Positions 11,501-21,617 of a stretch of 64,000 nucleotides of DNA are shown here, piece by piece. The DNA lies in contig JAYGXS010000003.1 of the NCBI GenBank assembly GCA_036362985.1, forward strand, positions 46,697,733 to 46,761,732, read 5' to 3'. A model generated the notes under the pieces. The model had not been told where the DNA came from. It saw nothing but the letters and a program-made list of their open reading frames with translations, and made no database searches. Numbering within the stretch: position 1 is the stretch's first letter; each line of letters starts with the position of its first letter. The DNA comes from Ligula intestinalis (lineage: Eukaryota > Platyhelminthes > Cestoda > Diphyllobothriidea > Diphyllobothriidae). Made by a program: the position numbers and the translations under genes.

Positions 11501-12750
11501 AAAAACCTAGATCCGATTAGCTAAATTTAACGGGTAGATAACCTGAAGACCCGGGTGGATTCCTTACATTTACCAGTATCTTAACATGTACTGCCTTTCT
11601 TATTCAGGGTAGGGTTATAGAATGTCGTTTTGCAACCCAAACGAAGGATAAAGTCTGAGCTCGTATTACAGAAACCAGCGATAATCTCAATTCGTGATTA
11701 AAACGAACAAGGTCGTAGTAACAGACAACATTTTTTCAACTAACAATTGTCTGATTAAAATGGCGTATATGTAAAAGGTAGATCACTATTTCATATTTAC
11801 GGATGATAAAGTTTTTGGCCGATATTTACAAATGAAACATTCTTCAGATCTTAAGTTCGTTTCCTATCTTCGTGTTTGTTAAGGCATCCCTTCTATTTTC
11901 CTCTGGCGACTCCTCACAAATGTGAAAGTTACGTTAACAGAGAACACAGAATAAGTTTTCAAAATATTCCCTAATGTGAACCTAAGGCGGTCTACCATAA
12001 TCCGCAATTGTTAAAGGCCAAATGAGCTTAGCTGTAAGTGATCATTTGATTAAGAATCATAGAAACGTTTGCAATTATTTCAACAACTGGGACACTAGGT
12101 AACATTTGTGCAAATCAGTTACCCGAATTCGCTTTCGCGCCCGATCAACATCTGCAGGACTTCCAGAAATCGAAACTTGGTTGCTCTTTTCAAAAACATT
12201 TGTCCTGTTGGAATCTGGGAAGTGGATATGACACTTTGTGTCCACCATCATTGCTTTGACATTTTGGCCACCTTTACCGATAAGATGAGAATGTTCGGTA
12301 TGAGAAACGTCGATTTTCATTGTAACGCGTTCCACCTCAACGGTAAAATGTAGAATATTTTTCGGGAAGACATAAACAACTTATAGTTATTTCAAGCGAT
12401 AGCAATACCTAGGCTAAATGAAAAATGTAATTTTCACAGATTCGATGATATAAAATAGTTTCCTATTAGTTNNNNNNNNNNTTTCTACGTCTGACGATGA
12501 CCGGTGGGTCCGTGTCGAAAATTTACGCGATAAAATTGAAAAGTTCCAAAAGAAATTCTTATTCTCATAATTAATATCTTAAGATGCAAATATTTCAATG
12601 TCATTTTTTGAATATCGCGTGCTATGGTAGTCTTTACTGTAAATCTAATAAGTGAAAATAAAATCCATGTTCAGTTAGTTAAGTGGCTTACTTCTCTTGC
12701 TTCGGGTACATTCGCCGGAAGATCCGGGATTCCAGTTCCGCTTCGAACTT
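5206..12750 (-). CDS. BICC1: Bicaudal-C-like KH-domain protein, partial gene model (4 exons)
   Basis: Exons on the minus strand, in transcript order: 12750-12692, 12335-12123, 11006-10722, 5541-5206. All junctions are GT-AG and phase-compatible, giving 893 nt, about 297 residues. The order follows animal Bicaudal-C: the end of a KH-like region, the KH domain containing HSHLIGKGGQN and CHIHFPDSNR, a degenerate KH-like region (PLVYNFQIDRP ... VVSVRG), then a second KH (KHQAFII ... TGAKVKFPD ... VYLARQCIM). Bicaudal-C binds mRNA 3' regions and represses translation through the CCR4-NOT deadenylase in the cytoplasm; this is family knowledge. Both termini, including the SAM domain, are missing. 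The 5180-bp third intron holds PLE insertions. Confidence 0.85.
5819..6379 (+). pseudogene. PLE reverse transcriptase, C-terminal half
   Basis: Palm and thumb of a Penelope RT: a GTPMESPLSSLIAEAVLQ block, YVDDTF (catalytic Asp pair), then FTMEEEKDCQLPFLDVLV. The motif order matches the other family-1 copies in the window. The usual PXGSP block reads PMESP, one change at a conserved Gly. The N-terminal fingers are missing, so the protein would not be functional. Confidence 0.75.
6376..6912 (+). pseudogene. PLE GIY-YIG endonuclease domain
   Basis: The frame contains MRPKDRVPVNQKSGVIYRI, CLCGQANYVGETGK and a conserved Arg helix, followed by HASKPGHSFDFEHMQIL and SINRHIDLPEAY. This is the GIY-YIG fold with the Cys pair typical of PLE EN. 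The first 50 residues of the open frame are out of frame with the element. The domain itself looks unbroken, so this is the best-preserved family-1 EN here apart from the copy at 37.9-38.5 kb. Confidence 0.8.
7160..9190. other. Intronic non-coding DNA, nothing recognised
   Basis: Lies in the large Bicaudal-C intron. No domain or repeat could be recognised on either strand. The frames at 7772-8120 and 8683-8924 have no family motif. Confidence 0.3.
9235..10050 (+). mobile_element. Penelope-like element family 2, decayed EN part
   Basis: The sequence translates to DSIEEELNKIRDLL, then (9500-9688) a CIYSFIWSC stretch where the intact copy at 43.5 kb has RIYSFTCSC, then (from 9710) KVAFRVISKV and LLATTKAAAIRLRKPVLCAQKN, matching FRVIYKV and RLLATAEAAAIRLRRPILCAQ of that copy. 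Frames are broken and the YIG tyrosine is lost. C-rich sequence follows (9950-10030), as in other family-2 tails. Confidence 0.7.
10050..10721. other. Intronic non-coding DNA, nothing recognised
   Basis: Lies directly downstream (minus-strand sense) of the 10722-11006 Bicaudal-C exon. No family-level similarity could be seen. Confidence 0.3.
10722..11006 (-). CDS. BICC1: Bicaudal-C exon, KH-like region between the two KH domains
   Basis: 285 nt, 95 codons, phase 0 at both ends. The acceptor is AATTTAG before CAAATG at 11006, and the donor is GTAAGA after GCG at 10722. It encodes QMLPLVYNFQIDRPSQ, then QQIEAKWQVEVSYRHQ, and SGIVVSVRGLNAFAASVMEA, following the vertebrate layout of a PLV-F-P strand, an I-SV-Y strand and an ATVIVRG-type strand. 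Phase agrees with both neighbouring exons. Confidence 0.85.
11007..12122. other. Bicaudal-C intron, 1116 bp
   Basis: Bounded by GTAACT (12122-12117 on the minus strand) and AATTTAG (ends 11007). AT-rich, with no repeat recognised. Confidence 0.7.
12123..12335 (-). CDS. BICC1: Bicaudal-C exon with first canonical KH domain
   Basis: 213 nt, 71 codons, phase 0 at both ends. The acceptor is CCGTTGAG before GTG at 12335, and the donor is GTAACT after CGG at 12123. It encodes VERVTMKIDVSHTEHSHLIG, the intact GXXG loop (GKGG), then CHIHFPDSNR, EKSNQVSISG and VDRARKRIR. This is the most diagnostic Bicaudal-C segment, near identical in motif to vertebrate and insect proteins. Confidence 0.92.
12472..12481. 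other. Assembly gap, 10 N
   Basis: Ten N in the intron between exons 12692-12750 and 12123-12335. A short gap of this size probably stands for unknown length. Confidence 0.98.
12692..12750 (-). CDS. BICC1: Probable Bicaudal-C small exon
   Basis: 59 nt bounded by TTTTATGCAG before position 12750 and GTAAGC after position 12692. Read with two leading bases it ends in phase 0 and gives VRSGTGIPDLPANVPEARE, joining in frame to VERVTMKID of the next exon. NVPEARE resembles the last helix of the preceding KH-like domain in relatives, with a shorter linker. Only splice sites, phase and weak similarity support it. Confidence 0.5.
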
Positions 12751-13018
12751 CTGCATAAAAAAGAATGCTAATGAATATCAAGTTCAAACTATATCACAAA
12801 TTATTCTATGTAATTAGCGTTCAGGTAGACGAAAGTGCGCAATCATTTAAGGTAACTTTACGGAAAATTGATTTTATTTGGTTATCTTGTTCGAAAACTA
12901 TATCAATTTATAAACGTTTTATTCAGCGTTTTTACGCAACTCCTTAATTAAATGTGTGCACGGTCTGTGGAAAGTAATAGGTAACTGAGTTACTTAAAGT
13001 CCGATTTGCCTGCGTAAA

Positions 13019-13031
13019 CAGAAAAAAATAA
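13019..13031 (+). repeat. Target-site duplication, left copy
   Basis: CAGAAAAAAATAA, identical to 13132-13144, flanks the 100-bp fold-back element. Confidence 0.8.
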
Positions 13032-13131
13032 GGAAGAAGGCAGGTCGAGCACCAGATCAATTGATCTGGTGCTCGACCTGCTTTCTTCCTTATCCATGCA
13101 AGTACCTGGATAGCGAACCTTCGCATTCATT
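13032..13131. mobile_element. 100-bp fold-back mini-PLE
   Basis: Consists of a near-perfect palindrome (13028-13093, one mismatch per 33-bp arm, centre between 13060 and 13061) and a tail ending ATGCAAGTACCTGGATAGCG... The same tail sequence ends the family-1 PLE at 61.7 kb (ATCAATTGATCTGGTGCTCG, then ATGCAAATACCTGGATCGCG). It is therefore two 3' termini of a PLE joined head to head. An exact 13-bp TSD surrounds it. It has no coding capacity. Confidence 0.8.
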
Positions 13132-13144
13132 CAGAAAAAAATAA
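13132..13144 (+). repeat. Target-site duplication, right copy
   Basis: CAGAAAAAAATAA, identical to 13019-13031. Confidence 0.8.
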
Positions 13145-14716
13145 CTTTCATACGATTATTAATGATCTCACATCCCTTTTTAAAATAAACTGAAAAGGTT
13201 ACTGCACTTATCATCGTTTGTGGTCGTGTTAGCTCCGTAACCACGAAGCTCACGTTTACGCATTCGCAGATTTTTACACTCTGACCGAAAGTCAATGCAT
13301 GAAAAGCAGGCTACAATCGTTCTGTGTTCATTTTAGATCTGAAAAAATTCCAATTTTAAGATTGACCAAGTAGCGGATATACGTTTATAATAATTTATCG
13401 TCAGCCAGTTAACATTGCATGTGAATGAAGTTGTTAGGCTATTCACAAAGTTAATGCGTAGCTCAGGTGGAATGGCCAGTTATATCCTTAGTTCCCACGT
13501 CATTCACATGACGGAATGGGCGTGTTAAGGACGTTGGAGCTGGGAGCGGATGGGAGAGGGGTGTTCGGCATTTACTGTGAGCGATATCTGTTTGTCGCAG
13601 ATTAACATTTTACTATCAATTGACCAACAAGCTACATACCGGTTAGAATACTTTCAAGATTTTGCCTCGAATTACTTAGTTGAGCTTAATTAGGTCCATA
13701 GAGAATAAGCTAAGGATCTAATCAGTATGCCAGCTAAAAAATAAGGTTTTGTCATAAGACTACGTGAATGATCATACTCCTACACAAAAGCGTACGTAGA
13801 CAAACAATAGTTTGAGCATATAGGAATGCTAGGTATCAACTAGGGCAGTGAGGGTGAAAAAACTAACTTTTTTAGTGTTTTCCTTCATAATTTAGTTTTA
13901 TTGAATTCGGAAAGTTGTCTCAATAAGCATTTTCTTCATGTTCTTAGTAATCTTAAACTTCAATATCCTACAATAAAGGAAGTGACCTAAGACTAGCGAA
14001 AGTACATTTAATAGCAAGGTGCCCATCAGTCAGATAATTCATCAACTTAAGTAAACGTGTTGGAACTACTGTCACATTCTCTCAAAGTCTTATATCACCA
14101 GAAAGACAGTCAACAAACCACCTATCGAGCCTACCATACTTATCTGAATAACTGACGAATGCTATTACTTTGTCAAACCTCGGATATAATTGGAGGCCGG
14201 ACTACGAAAAGCAAGGCCCAGCAAGGGTGTCTTACAATTGTGCACTTCATACGAATGCCCTACGAAGATGAAAAGTATTGAGTTCTACTCTCGATTATGA
14301 GAAACGTTTTATGTTGTGCGCTTACCACTTCCGTCATTATATCTTCCGATTGCTTCCTGGAAATTATTTCTGCCACAAGGCTGCCTACTGATAATGAGAT
14401 AACGAGATAAGGAATAAAAAATAAGTGATTGTGCTTAACTGGATTCATTTATTTCAAGACAAAGCGCACTCTCACTTTTTTTCAAAATGCAGTGCCACAA
14501 AACAATTCCAAAACGGTCATACAGATTGTCCTTAAATAACTAAATATGCGGTTTGTAATGTTTGCCAGCAAGAAAGGTAAAGTGATTGATTGTCAGTCTT
14601 GACTAGAGACCATGTTGTATATTTGGATGAATCACATGTTATCCAACTTCATTTCATCAGAAAGTCACCAAAGTTTTCTTAATGGGCTGGTTCTTATGTG
14701 GTTAACTGCGTACTGC
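13145..14716. other. Non-coding, with one possible small exon
   Basis: No gene recognised. On the minus strand 14387-14326 (62 nt) sits between ATTATCAG and GTAAGC. One frame gives GSLVAEIISRKQSEDIMTEV, but its end phase does not fit the exon at 12692-12750. It could be an upstream exon joined through another one, or chance. Confidence 0.25.
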
Positions 14717-14754
14717 GGATTGAGCAACTGAGAATACTCGGCCACTGGGATAAT

Positions 14755-14815
14755 ACGTTTATTTGCCTGACGTTTCGAAATCCGTCGTGGATTCATCATC
14801 AGAGACATGAGTAGC
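14755..14815 (-). ncRNA. Hammerhead ribozyme core, PLE pseudo-LTR
   Basis: Reading the minus strand: CTGATGA (14802-14796), a stem-loop of TGAATCCACGACGGATTTC, then GAAA (14776-14773), CGTCAGG, AAATAAACG, TATTATCCC. Conserved core bases CUGANGA and GAAA are intact, and the AATCC/GGATT stem II is complete. Confidence 0.7.
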
Positions 14816-14934
14816 AGAAACAGGTAATGCATGCACAAGAGTTTGCTGTATTTATAGGATACAGTCATTACTGCAAACATACAGCGACAATTAACGTTAA
14901 TTGCCTTCTTGTGAATGCATTTCCTGTTTCTGCT

Positions 14935-15005
14935 ACTCATGTCTCTGATGATGAATCCGCGACGGATGTCGAAACATCAGGCAAATAAACTTGTTGTCGC
15001 AGCGA
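14935..15005 (+). ncRNA. Hammerhead ribozyme core, PLE pseudo-LTR
   Basis: CTGATGA at 14945-14951, stem II ATCCG-CGA-CGGAT, GAAA at 14971-14974, then CATCAGGCAAATAAAC. Intact core, inverted relative to the copy at 14755-14815. Confidence 0.7.
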
Positions 15006-15080
15006 TCCAGTCTCCTTCTTCTTCTTCTTCTTCTCAATTGCTTCCTGAGACACGCATTTTCGCTTGTATTGGATTGAGCA

Positions 15081-16010
15081 CCGGCAATCGAAGTACAGGA
15101 GCCTCTTCGGATGATAATAGCAGACGGCCTAATTACCGAAGAGCAGAATGAGTGGCTAATTGACTATTTATCTAGATTGTGGTCAATATACTTAGCACAT
15201 GAAAGTTTGCTTCGATTTCATTTTTGAATTACTGCGGTAACCGATTACGACCGACTGACTTACGACTGAACCAACATTGTTCTGGAAACCAAGGTCTACG
15301 ATACGGTGGGAAAAGGCAGTGCTTACCTTCGCTATAAGTTGCTTGCGTATTATTAGACAAAAACCTACCATATTGTAAATTTTAACTATTCCCTGATGTC
15401 AAATTTCAAAGTTGTGCAGTAATACTGGCTTGGTGCAGTTTATTTTTGCCCCGCTTTAAATCTAACTGGAGTCGCGTCACCATTGAATAAGTATGAAAAC
15501 GCTAAATTAGGTTCTAATGGACCTTTTTGGCGTATTCTTTATCCCCACACCCGAAGCAGAACAGAAATTGGTGTTTCTGGTGTAGCACGATTTTTTCACT
15601 TTAACCAAAGGTCACTGGTCCTTGTTAATACATACTTGATGCGGTTCGGTCGGAAAGACACCTGTTATTGCATTTCTTTATTAAAAATGGTTGTTGTTAG
15701 TGGTTCTTTTCTGCTAAGTCCACATCCATTACCTTATCAATAGGAGAACGCCGAATTTCCCATCAACTTCAATTTAAGCAAATAATCAAGGATAATTCTT
15801 TAGTGGAGGCTCATTTTTGATGGCCTTTTTATTTCTTCACTGTGACGTCCTTTAAACTACACCAGTAAGAATATCGTCAGATTTATTTATCTTAAATATC
15901 TGTCGATATCCGCTTGATGGACGAATAGCTCACACTTTTGAGACTGGCTACAGTCAATTTCGTATTGGCTGTCAAGCTAACATTACTAGCTACTTATTGA
16001 TTAGCGGGAG
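15081..16010. other. Non-coding, nothing recognised
   Basis: No conserved frame, repeat or RNA recognised. Confidence 0.3.
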
Positions 16011-16184
16011 TTAGCCCTGCCGTGCCTTCCGGCGTCCCAAAACTGGCATTGCAGCCCGTGAGCTCTGGTGTAACCCCCTAAGAAGTGGGCTGATTTTTTG
16101 TAATAAAGTGCACGCTTGCCGTGGACCCGGGATGGAAACAGGGTTATCGTGTGTAAGCAAACATGACCGGTTTTCCCTCGAAAT

Positions 16185-16340
16185 TACTATCGACATCTCT
16201 TTGTTTTCGCTCGTACCCTCTACCGGCAGCACACCTCCATATCCCTTTCCCGCAAGTTCTGTTAGTGCTGTATACACTACCGGTATTCTAACTAATCCGG
16301 TGGGACCACCTACATCAGACGGATCAGATGTATATGTTCC
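16185..16340 (+). repeat. Dispersed repeat, copy 1
   Basis: Shares a chain of blocks in the same order with 17235-17370: CGACATCTCTTTGTTTTC, CAGCACACCTCCA, CCCGCAAGTTCTG, a CTGTA block, ACCGGTATTCTAACTAAT and GTGGGACCACC. Probably two diverged copies of a retroelement tail of unknown type. Confidence 0.5.
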
Positions 16341-17234
16341 ACATTGTTTACTGTTATCAAAATATGCCCGTTCCCGGAATGCGAACTTTTGCTTCAATTC
16401 GTAATTTATCTTTCTTTTTGTGATTATATTTTTTTACAGTAACATGGATTTTATATGTTAACTATATTAAAACATGCTTGCCTTGTGTCATTTAACAAAT
16501 CTGTTTGTTGTTCACATATCCTGAAAGCTATCACATGTGATCTATTTAACCACGCGTGCCGTCCTCGGCATCCTCGACCGCCACGCTGGCGCAAAAATGA
16601 ATTACGTGTACTGTTAACGTGGTCTGCGTTACATTAAAGTAAAGATTTCAGAACTTAGAATGAAAGCTTGTATGTTGGGTTTGTGCCTAAGTTTATTGAA
16701 GAATATGTGAGGATTATACTAATTAACCTATCTTTAGGACACTTTCGTTCGATCTCGGGTTAGTGAAAAAAACGAACTTTAAACGTTATGTATTAAAAAC
16801 ACAAAACGTTTATCAAACTCAAAACTAGATTAACCGTCAAATTAATTCCCATAAAACATTGCCTCTATAGGCAGGCTTACGATAAAAAGTACATGAACGA
16901 AAGGTATGACGTACATACAAATTGCTTTATAAATCTCCCCCCCCCCCGCTTAAACCGAATATGCATGTTAAAGTAAAACCACTCATGGGGGCATCACGCT
17001 TTGCAAACAACATCTTTCGGCAGTGGTGACTAGGACCATGTAGGCCTACTGAACAAAAAAATTGATTCCGGAACCAGGGTTAACGGTACTTAAGTTGCTT
17101 GCCTGGTTATCCTTGTAACGAACCCTCGAACCGACAGAATTGTTTGAACGAGCCAACGTCACTTTTTATACGGATACCGAATAATGGTAGTGTAATCGTT
17201 TGTTATTTAAGATGACTGGGTTATCTTCCCGTTT

Positions 17235-17370
17235 CCTCGTTGACATCGCTTTCTTTGCCACCGCTATCTTACCGCACTACCCTAACCGTCAGCACCTCCA
17301 CGGTCCTAACCCGCAGTTGCTGACAGCGCTGTACTCCCCACCGGTATCTAACTAATATTTTGTGACCACT
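17235..17370 (+). repeat. Dispersed repeat, copy 2
   Basis: Diverged copy of 16185-16340: GACATCGCTTTCTTTGCC, CAGCACCTCCACGG, CGCTGTAC, ACCGGTATCTAACTAAT, TTTGTGACCAC. Confidence 0.5.
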
Positions 17371-18335
17371 CTTCACTCCAAATGGATCATTTTAATAGAA
17401 CCTTGAAGTTATATTGCGTCGTTATTCTTTTACTTTTACTATTCACCTATTCTCTTACTGTGAAAGGTCTTACATGCCATGGTCTCGTTATTCTTATGCA
17501 TATCCGTATGTCTGTTGTGGTGATTCATAACTCTGTCCCGTGTTACATAACCGGAAAACTACTATAGGTATCTAATCCTCTCGTGTGTGCCAACCTCAAA
17601 ATCTTCGGCCGCTATATTGTACGACAAAAAAACCATCATACAGTTACTTGTAGGTAGGTAAAACCCTTCGTTAACTTCGTTTTTTGCATTAAAAGTACGC
17701 TGTTTTTACGATAACCTAGTTTTTGTCAGCCCTGTTATAGATGACAAAGGTTATTGTAAGGAGACCTTTGGCAATACGAGATAAGACGTCTAGGTGGCAA
17801 AGATGCTTAATGCTACTGAAGCATGGGAGCCGCCTACACACCCTTTTTTTCGCGAATATAACAAAATAATTCTCCGACAGCCCTTAATGGTTTAAGCAGC
17901 CAGTAAAAGGATACAATTTATGATAACTTATGCATATACTTTTTTTTTTAAAAATGCAATAGCCTCTACAGATATCAAGCGTTTAAACGCATGGCAATGC
18001 TTTTTTGTAACGTGATGTCTACCTGTTTTGAATTTAAATGCACAAAAAAGAACTGACATCAAATAAAGACTAATTTATCCCGCCTGGTTAATATACACGG
18101 TCAAGACTCTAATTTATAGGACAAGTAGGAACATTGCTTACAGACTTGATGTACTCGCAGGGCGATTAAAAAGTTAAATAGGAATTACCCGTGCTTGATA
18201 ACGGATAGATATCTGCGCGTGCAGGAAAAGGAGGAATAGTCGTTAGCATTGGTCCCAATGGTCGTAAAACTCGAGTTATCTATAAATTCCGTCTTTCCAC
18301 CGAAATAAACGCAGGATATTAGTCCAGAAAGTAAA
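17371..18335. other. Non-coding, nothing recognised
   Basis: AT-rich; no recognisable features. Confidence 0.3.
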
Positions 18336-18339
18336 AATG

Positions 18340-18660
18340 CGTGTGAATTGCAGCCTTCAGCCCGCGGATGTGTCGGTTGACCATCTGGACGCGCCATCGC
18401 AGCTGGGGCGCCAACGCAGCAACGTAGACGCCGCCGCCGGCCTACCAGCTGGAAGGAGCACACGCACAAAATCGATTTTTTTCGCATTTCCCACGCTGAT
18501 TTGACTGCGAATGCGCGATCGATAAACCACGCGTTATCGCGAAAGCAAGGGGCACATCGTGCTTTTGACCACGCACAAGATGCTTTCCTATCTTGGCTGC
18601 GTGCACGTTTCGTGAGAATTTTTACCGGTCAGCAAATATGCGCCGTTGTTGGCGCGTGGT
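18340..18660. promoter_or_regulatory. CpG-rich block, possible promoter
   Basis: In otherwise AT-rich DNA this stretch is dense in CG dinucleotides (for example GCGCGATCGATAAACCACGC and ACGCCGCCGCCGGCC). It could be a promoter, for example that of Bicaudal-C, whose known exons lie downstream on the minus strand, or simply an unidentified GC-rich repeat. No TATA box or transcript evidence. Confidence 0.25.
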
Positions 18661-20125
18661 GCTGTTGCGGTTAACAATGCCCTTTAAAAGTGGGAAACAA
18701 CAGAAACAAAGGCAGTTTCTCCATTAAATGCAAAGATGAACTGTTTCAGCGTTCTATATCAATGTAGTAAAGGAGCTGTATAATGACGATTATTGCAGAA
18801 AGCTACCTTATTAAAACCTAAGACAGCGACCAGGGTCTACGGTCCTGTTCCTATTTTACAAATTAAGCAGTATGGTTGATTTGAAAAGGGCAAAAACATT
18901 TGCTAAATTTAATTTGGATATTTTTAGATGTCTGGAGGTGCAATTTTGCAAAGCTCGTTGATTTCGATATGTCTATTCAAACGTTATCGAGGCCTCAGGA
19001 AACCAGAACAACTGTTTTTAATGCACCTTTAATAACTTTTGTGATACTGTAGTTTTTCAGCTCATGATTTAAAGTTCATTCAAAATTCAGGGAAATATAC
19101 ATCGTGTGGAAGACTCTTCAACATTACCTGCGTAACCCTTGAGCCTATTTCGTCCATTGAGGTTTGGTTCAGGGTAATACCCGATAGTTCGATCATCGGT
19201 TCACTGTGTGTCCCAGAGCATCGTGAGGCAGGGACGGTGGCTTTTACTTAGTTTAGTTTTGAGTGCTGGTAGACGTGCATTGCATTTACTGCATTCTCTC
19301 CTCCATAACTCACCTTTACCTAGTGTCAAGACAACGGTTTGAACAATAATGCTGCAGGCGACACAGACTGCAACACTTGACGTTTGAAATTTGAGGGGTC
19401 GCAACATCAGCCAGAGGGCCGATACAAGCGTCTTTGTAAGAGCGTGGGAGTATAGATTTCCCAAACCCCTTCCTCTTGATATTGACCCCCACCTCTGTGA
19501 CACCTAATACAGTATGTCACGAAGTTAGCTGAGGAACTTACGGTAGGGATCGCTTATACGGCCCCACAGTGAGAAATGGGAGCAGGAACTGTCCGTCATA
19601 CGTGTGACGTTTGGCCTCATTTTTGGGATCTGTGCCGCTGTCTCTGTCCTCTATTTGTGTTAAAATCATGCTCAAGTGTTTATTGTGGATCTGGAAGCGT
19701 GGTGACATGCTGAGGTGCGGACTTCGCAGTGTCCGCCACCTGAGCCCGATCCCGTCTTTGATCTACTTGCCCTGGTCATGGCACGGTGTCCAGGTTAGGG
19801 AGGGACAGAGAGTGCGCTTGATGCAGCTCAAGTTTGCTCTCATCAGAATCCAATTCATGCACAAGTCACCACCCTTGAGCAAATTTGCTTTAGTGCGCTC
19901 GGTGAACGTTGTCGAAATTGATGGCTGAATTTTCTTGAGGAGTTCAGTTATCGGTAAAATTACTGGAAAGCCTTTCGCCAGCTTGCACATTGCCTCTTAA
20001 AACTATAAATATATTTCATGGCAAGACCTCGAAAATGCAGAAATTAAGTTTGCTCGATATGAACTTCTCTTCGTAGTATTTTCTTTCCACAAGTAATTCA
20101 AGGATCCAATGAATAAACCACTGTA
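18661..20125. other. Non-coding, nothing recognised
   Basis: Frames at 19201-19503 (minus) and 19611-19928 (plus) overlap open DNA but show no family motif. They may be old retroelement pieces. Confidence 0.3.
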
Positions 20126-20129
20126 ACTG

Positions 20130-20370
20130 TTTAAGGATTCAAGTTTGGCGAATGTACGCTCTCGGTTATTCGTTGTCAGGCCCTTTTAGTAATAGAAGGG
20201 AGGGAAGAGTGAAAAAATTTAAACCACTTAATAAATAGTACAGCTTGAGGAAGAGAGCTGATAGTGGTCAGGTGTCAGAGGTTATATTCTAGACTCATCG
20301 GTAACTGAGGGAGGGGTAAGAAGGTACCCGACAACTAACCCCTGACCTCTGAGTGCCTTAACCCTCTCCT
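20130..20370 (-). mobile_element. Penelope-like family 2 tail, decayed
   Basis: On the minus strand the block near 20175-20150 reads CCTGACAACGAATAACCGAG, a decayed form of the hammerhead segment CCTGATGATTGAACAACCGA at 50.3 kb. Flanking AGGGAGGG and GGTGTCAGAGG sequences also align with the 50.3-50.5 kb tail. Solitary, with no EN found next to it. Confidence 0.5.
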
Positions 20371-20522
20371 CAATACTACTACTGATTAGATTTTTTAACT
20401 TTTGTCAATCCATCCTTCTTTATATTACTGTACTTTCCTAATGATGAATAATCGAAAGCGTGTGTTAGCCATGCCGTACTTCAACGATCTTGATTGTGAG
20501 ATCTTTAGGAAATAAGTAAAGA

Positions 20523-20554
20523 TAGGAGAAGAAGAAGAAGAAGAAGAAGAAGAA
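20523..20554 (+). repeat. (GAA)n microsatellite
   Basis: About nine GAA units. It marks the outer end of the adjoining PLE arm; (CTT)n ends are typical of family-1 copies in this window. Confidence 0.9.
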
Positions 20555-21617
20555 TATGCGATCACTGGAACAGGGGTTTTATTTTTCTGACGTTTCGGAT
20601 TCCCACGGGAATCTTTAATCATAGGTAATTGTAGGAGAGTTGGAGACATTCGCAGATAAGGGTGCTACGTGCGCAGGTTGCACGGTATTTATAGTTCGTA
20701 GCGGTCATCTGCATGCGTACTATAATTGTCAGTTTCGTAGCCACCGCTTGAGATCTTAATTTGTGCGATGATGGCTCATTAATTGCCACAGTTTGCTTGT
20801 AAGCGTCAGATGCGGGCTTGATAATTGCAGGATAATTATGCTCGCTGTCGTCAGAGTTGTTGTTGCGTCCGTTCCTTCCCACGTGACTATCAGGCGCCGG
20901 GTCATGAGACCGAAAGACCCACTGCCACGGCAGGGAACGACTGGAGTCGTTTACCGGATCTGGTGCAGTTGTGGAAAAAGCAACTACGTCGGAGAGACCG
21001 GAAGATTACTCCTGACGCGAATGGCCGAGCCTGCAGCGGCGGTGAGAAAGAAAGATGCCAACTTCCAGGTTGCAGCTCACTCAACGGGACCCGGCCATAT
21101 TTTCAAGTTTGACGAGGTCGAAATCCTCGCAAGAGACGATAACCGCGTGAGCCGCAAGCTGGTTCTCAGGCCCCCAGTCCAACAACAAACGCAACGATTT
21201 GGCGTTCCCATGCGGTGTACTGAGACATTTTCCAAGCAACCGAATCAATCACGTGGGAAGGACTGGACGCAACAACAACTCTGACGACAGCGAGCATAAT
21301 TATCCTGCAATTATCAAGCCCACATCTGACGCTAACAAGCAAACTGTGGCAATTAATGAGCCATCACCGCACCAATTAAGACCTCAAGCGGTGGCTACGG
21401 AACTGACAATTATAGTACGCATGCAGATGACCGCTACGAACTATAAATACCGTGCAACCTGTGCACGTAGCACCCTTATCTGCGCATGTCTCCAACTCTC
21501 CTACAATCATCTATGATTAAGGATTCCCGAGGGAATCCGAAACGTCAGGAAAATAAAACCCCTGTGATCGCATTTTGTTCTTCTGAACTGCTTCCTGGAA
21601 CTCGCATATTCTCCACT
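20526..21617. mobile_element. Penelope-like family 1 hairpin element with EN in the loop
   Basis: The arms 20560-20880 (minus) and 21255-21600 (plus) are near-identical inverted copies; both encode RNNNSDDSEHNYPAIIKP and KYRATCARSTLIC when read outward. The loop (about 20880-21250) holds the EN domain. RT is absent. The flanks carry a similar but imperfect 13-mer (ATAAGTAAAGATA left, GTAAGTGAAAATA right) as a possible old TSD. A transcript would fold into a hairpin of about 300 bp. Confidence 0.7.
20880..21250 (+). pseudogene. PLE GIY-YIG endonuclease
   Basis: Contains RRRVMRPKDPLPRQGTTG, VVYRIWCSCGKSNYVGETGR, LLLTRMAEP and AAHSTGPGHIFKFDEVEILA. The fold is complete up to about residue 130 of the frame at 20793, then the C-terminal SIN...DLP block is frameshifted (near 21160-21200). 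Confidence 0.75.

Larger units (their letters stand above)
14727..15070. mobile_element. 344-bp double pseudo-LTR PLE derivative
   Basis: Two family-1 pseudo-LTRs in inverted orientation (minus about 14727-14860, plus about 14915-15070), each with a hammerhead core. The right end reads (CTT)n, then CAATTGCTTCCTGAGACACG, and ends CGCTTGTATT. The flanks carry the same 10 bp GGATTGAGCA (14717-14726 and 15071-15080). No RT or EN remains between the arms, so it is non-autonomous. Confidence 0.8.

Noticed and set aside
14326..14387. Candidate upstream Bicaudal-C exon
   Set aside because: Splice sites are good but its end phase does not match the next exon in the better-looking frame; kept only as a note.
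16939..16948. Short poly-C tracts (also 3993, 22001, 23900, 24663, 26046, 43904)
   Set aside because: Several belong to family-2 PLE tails; others look like simple sequence and no structure could be supported.
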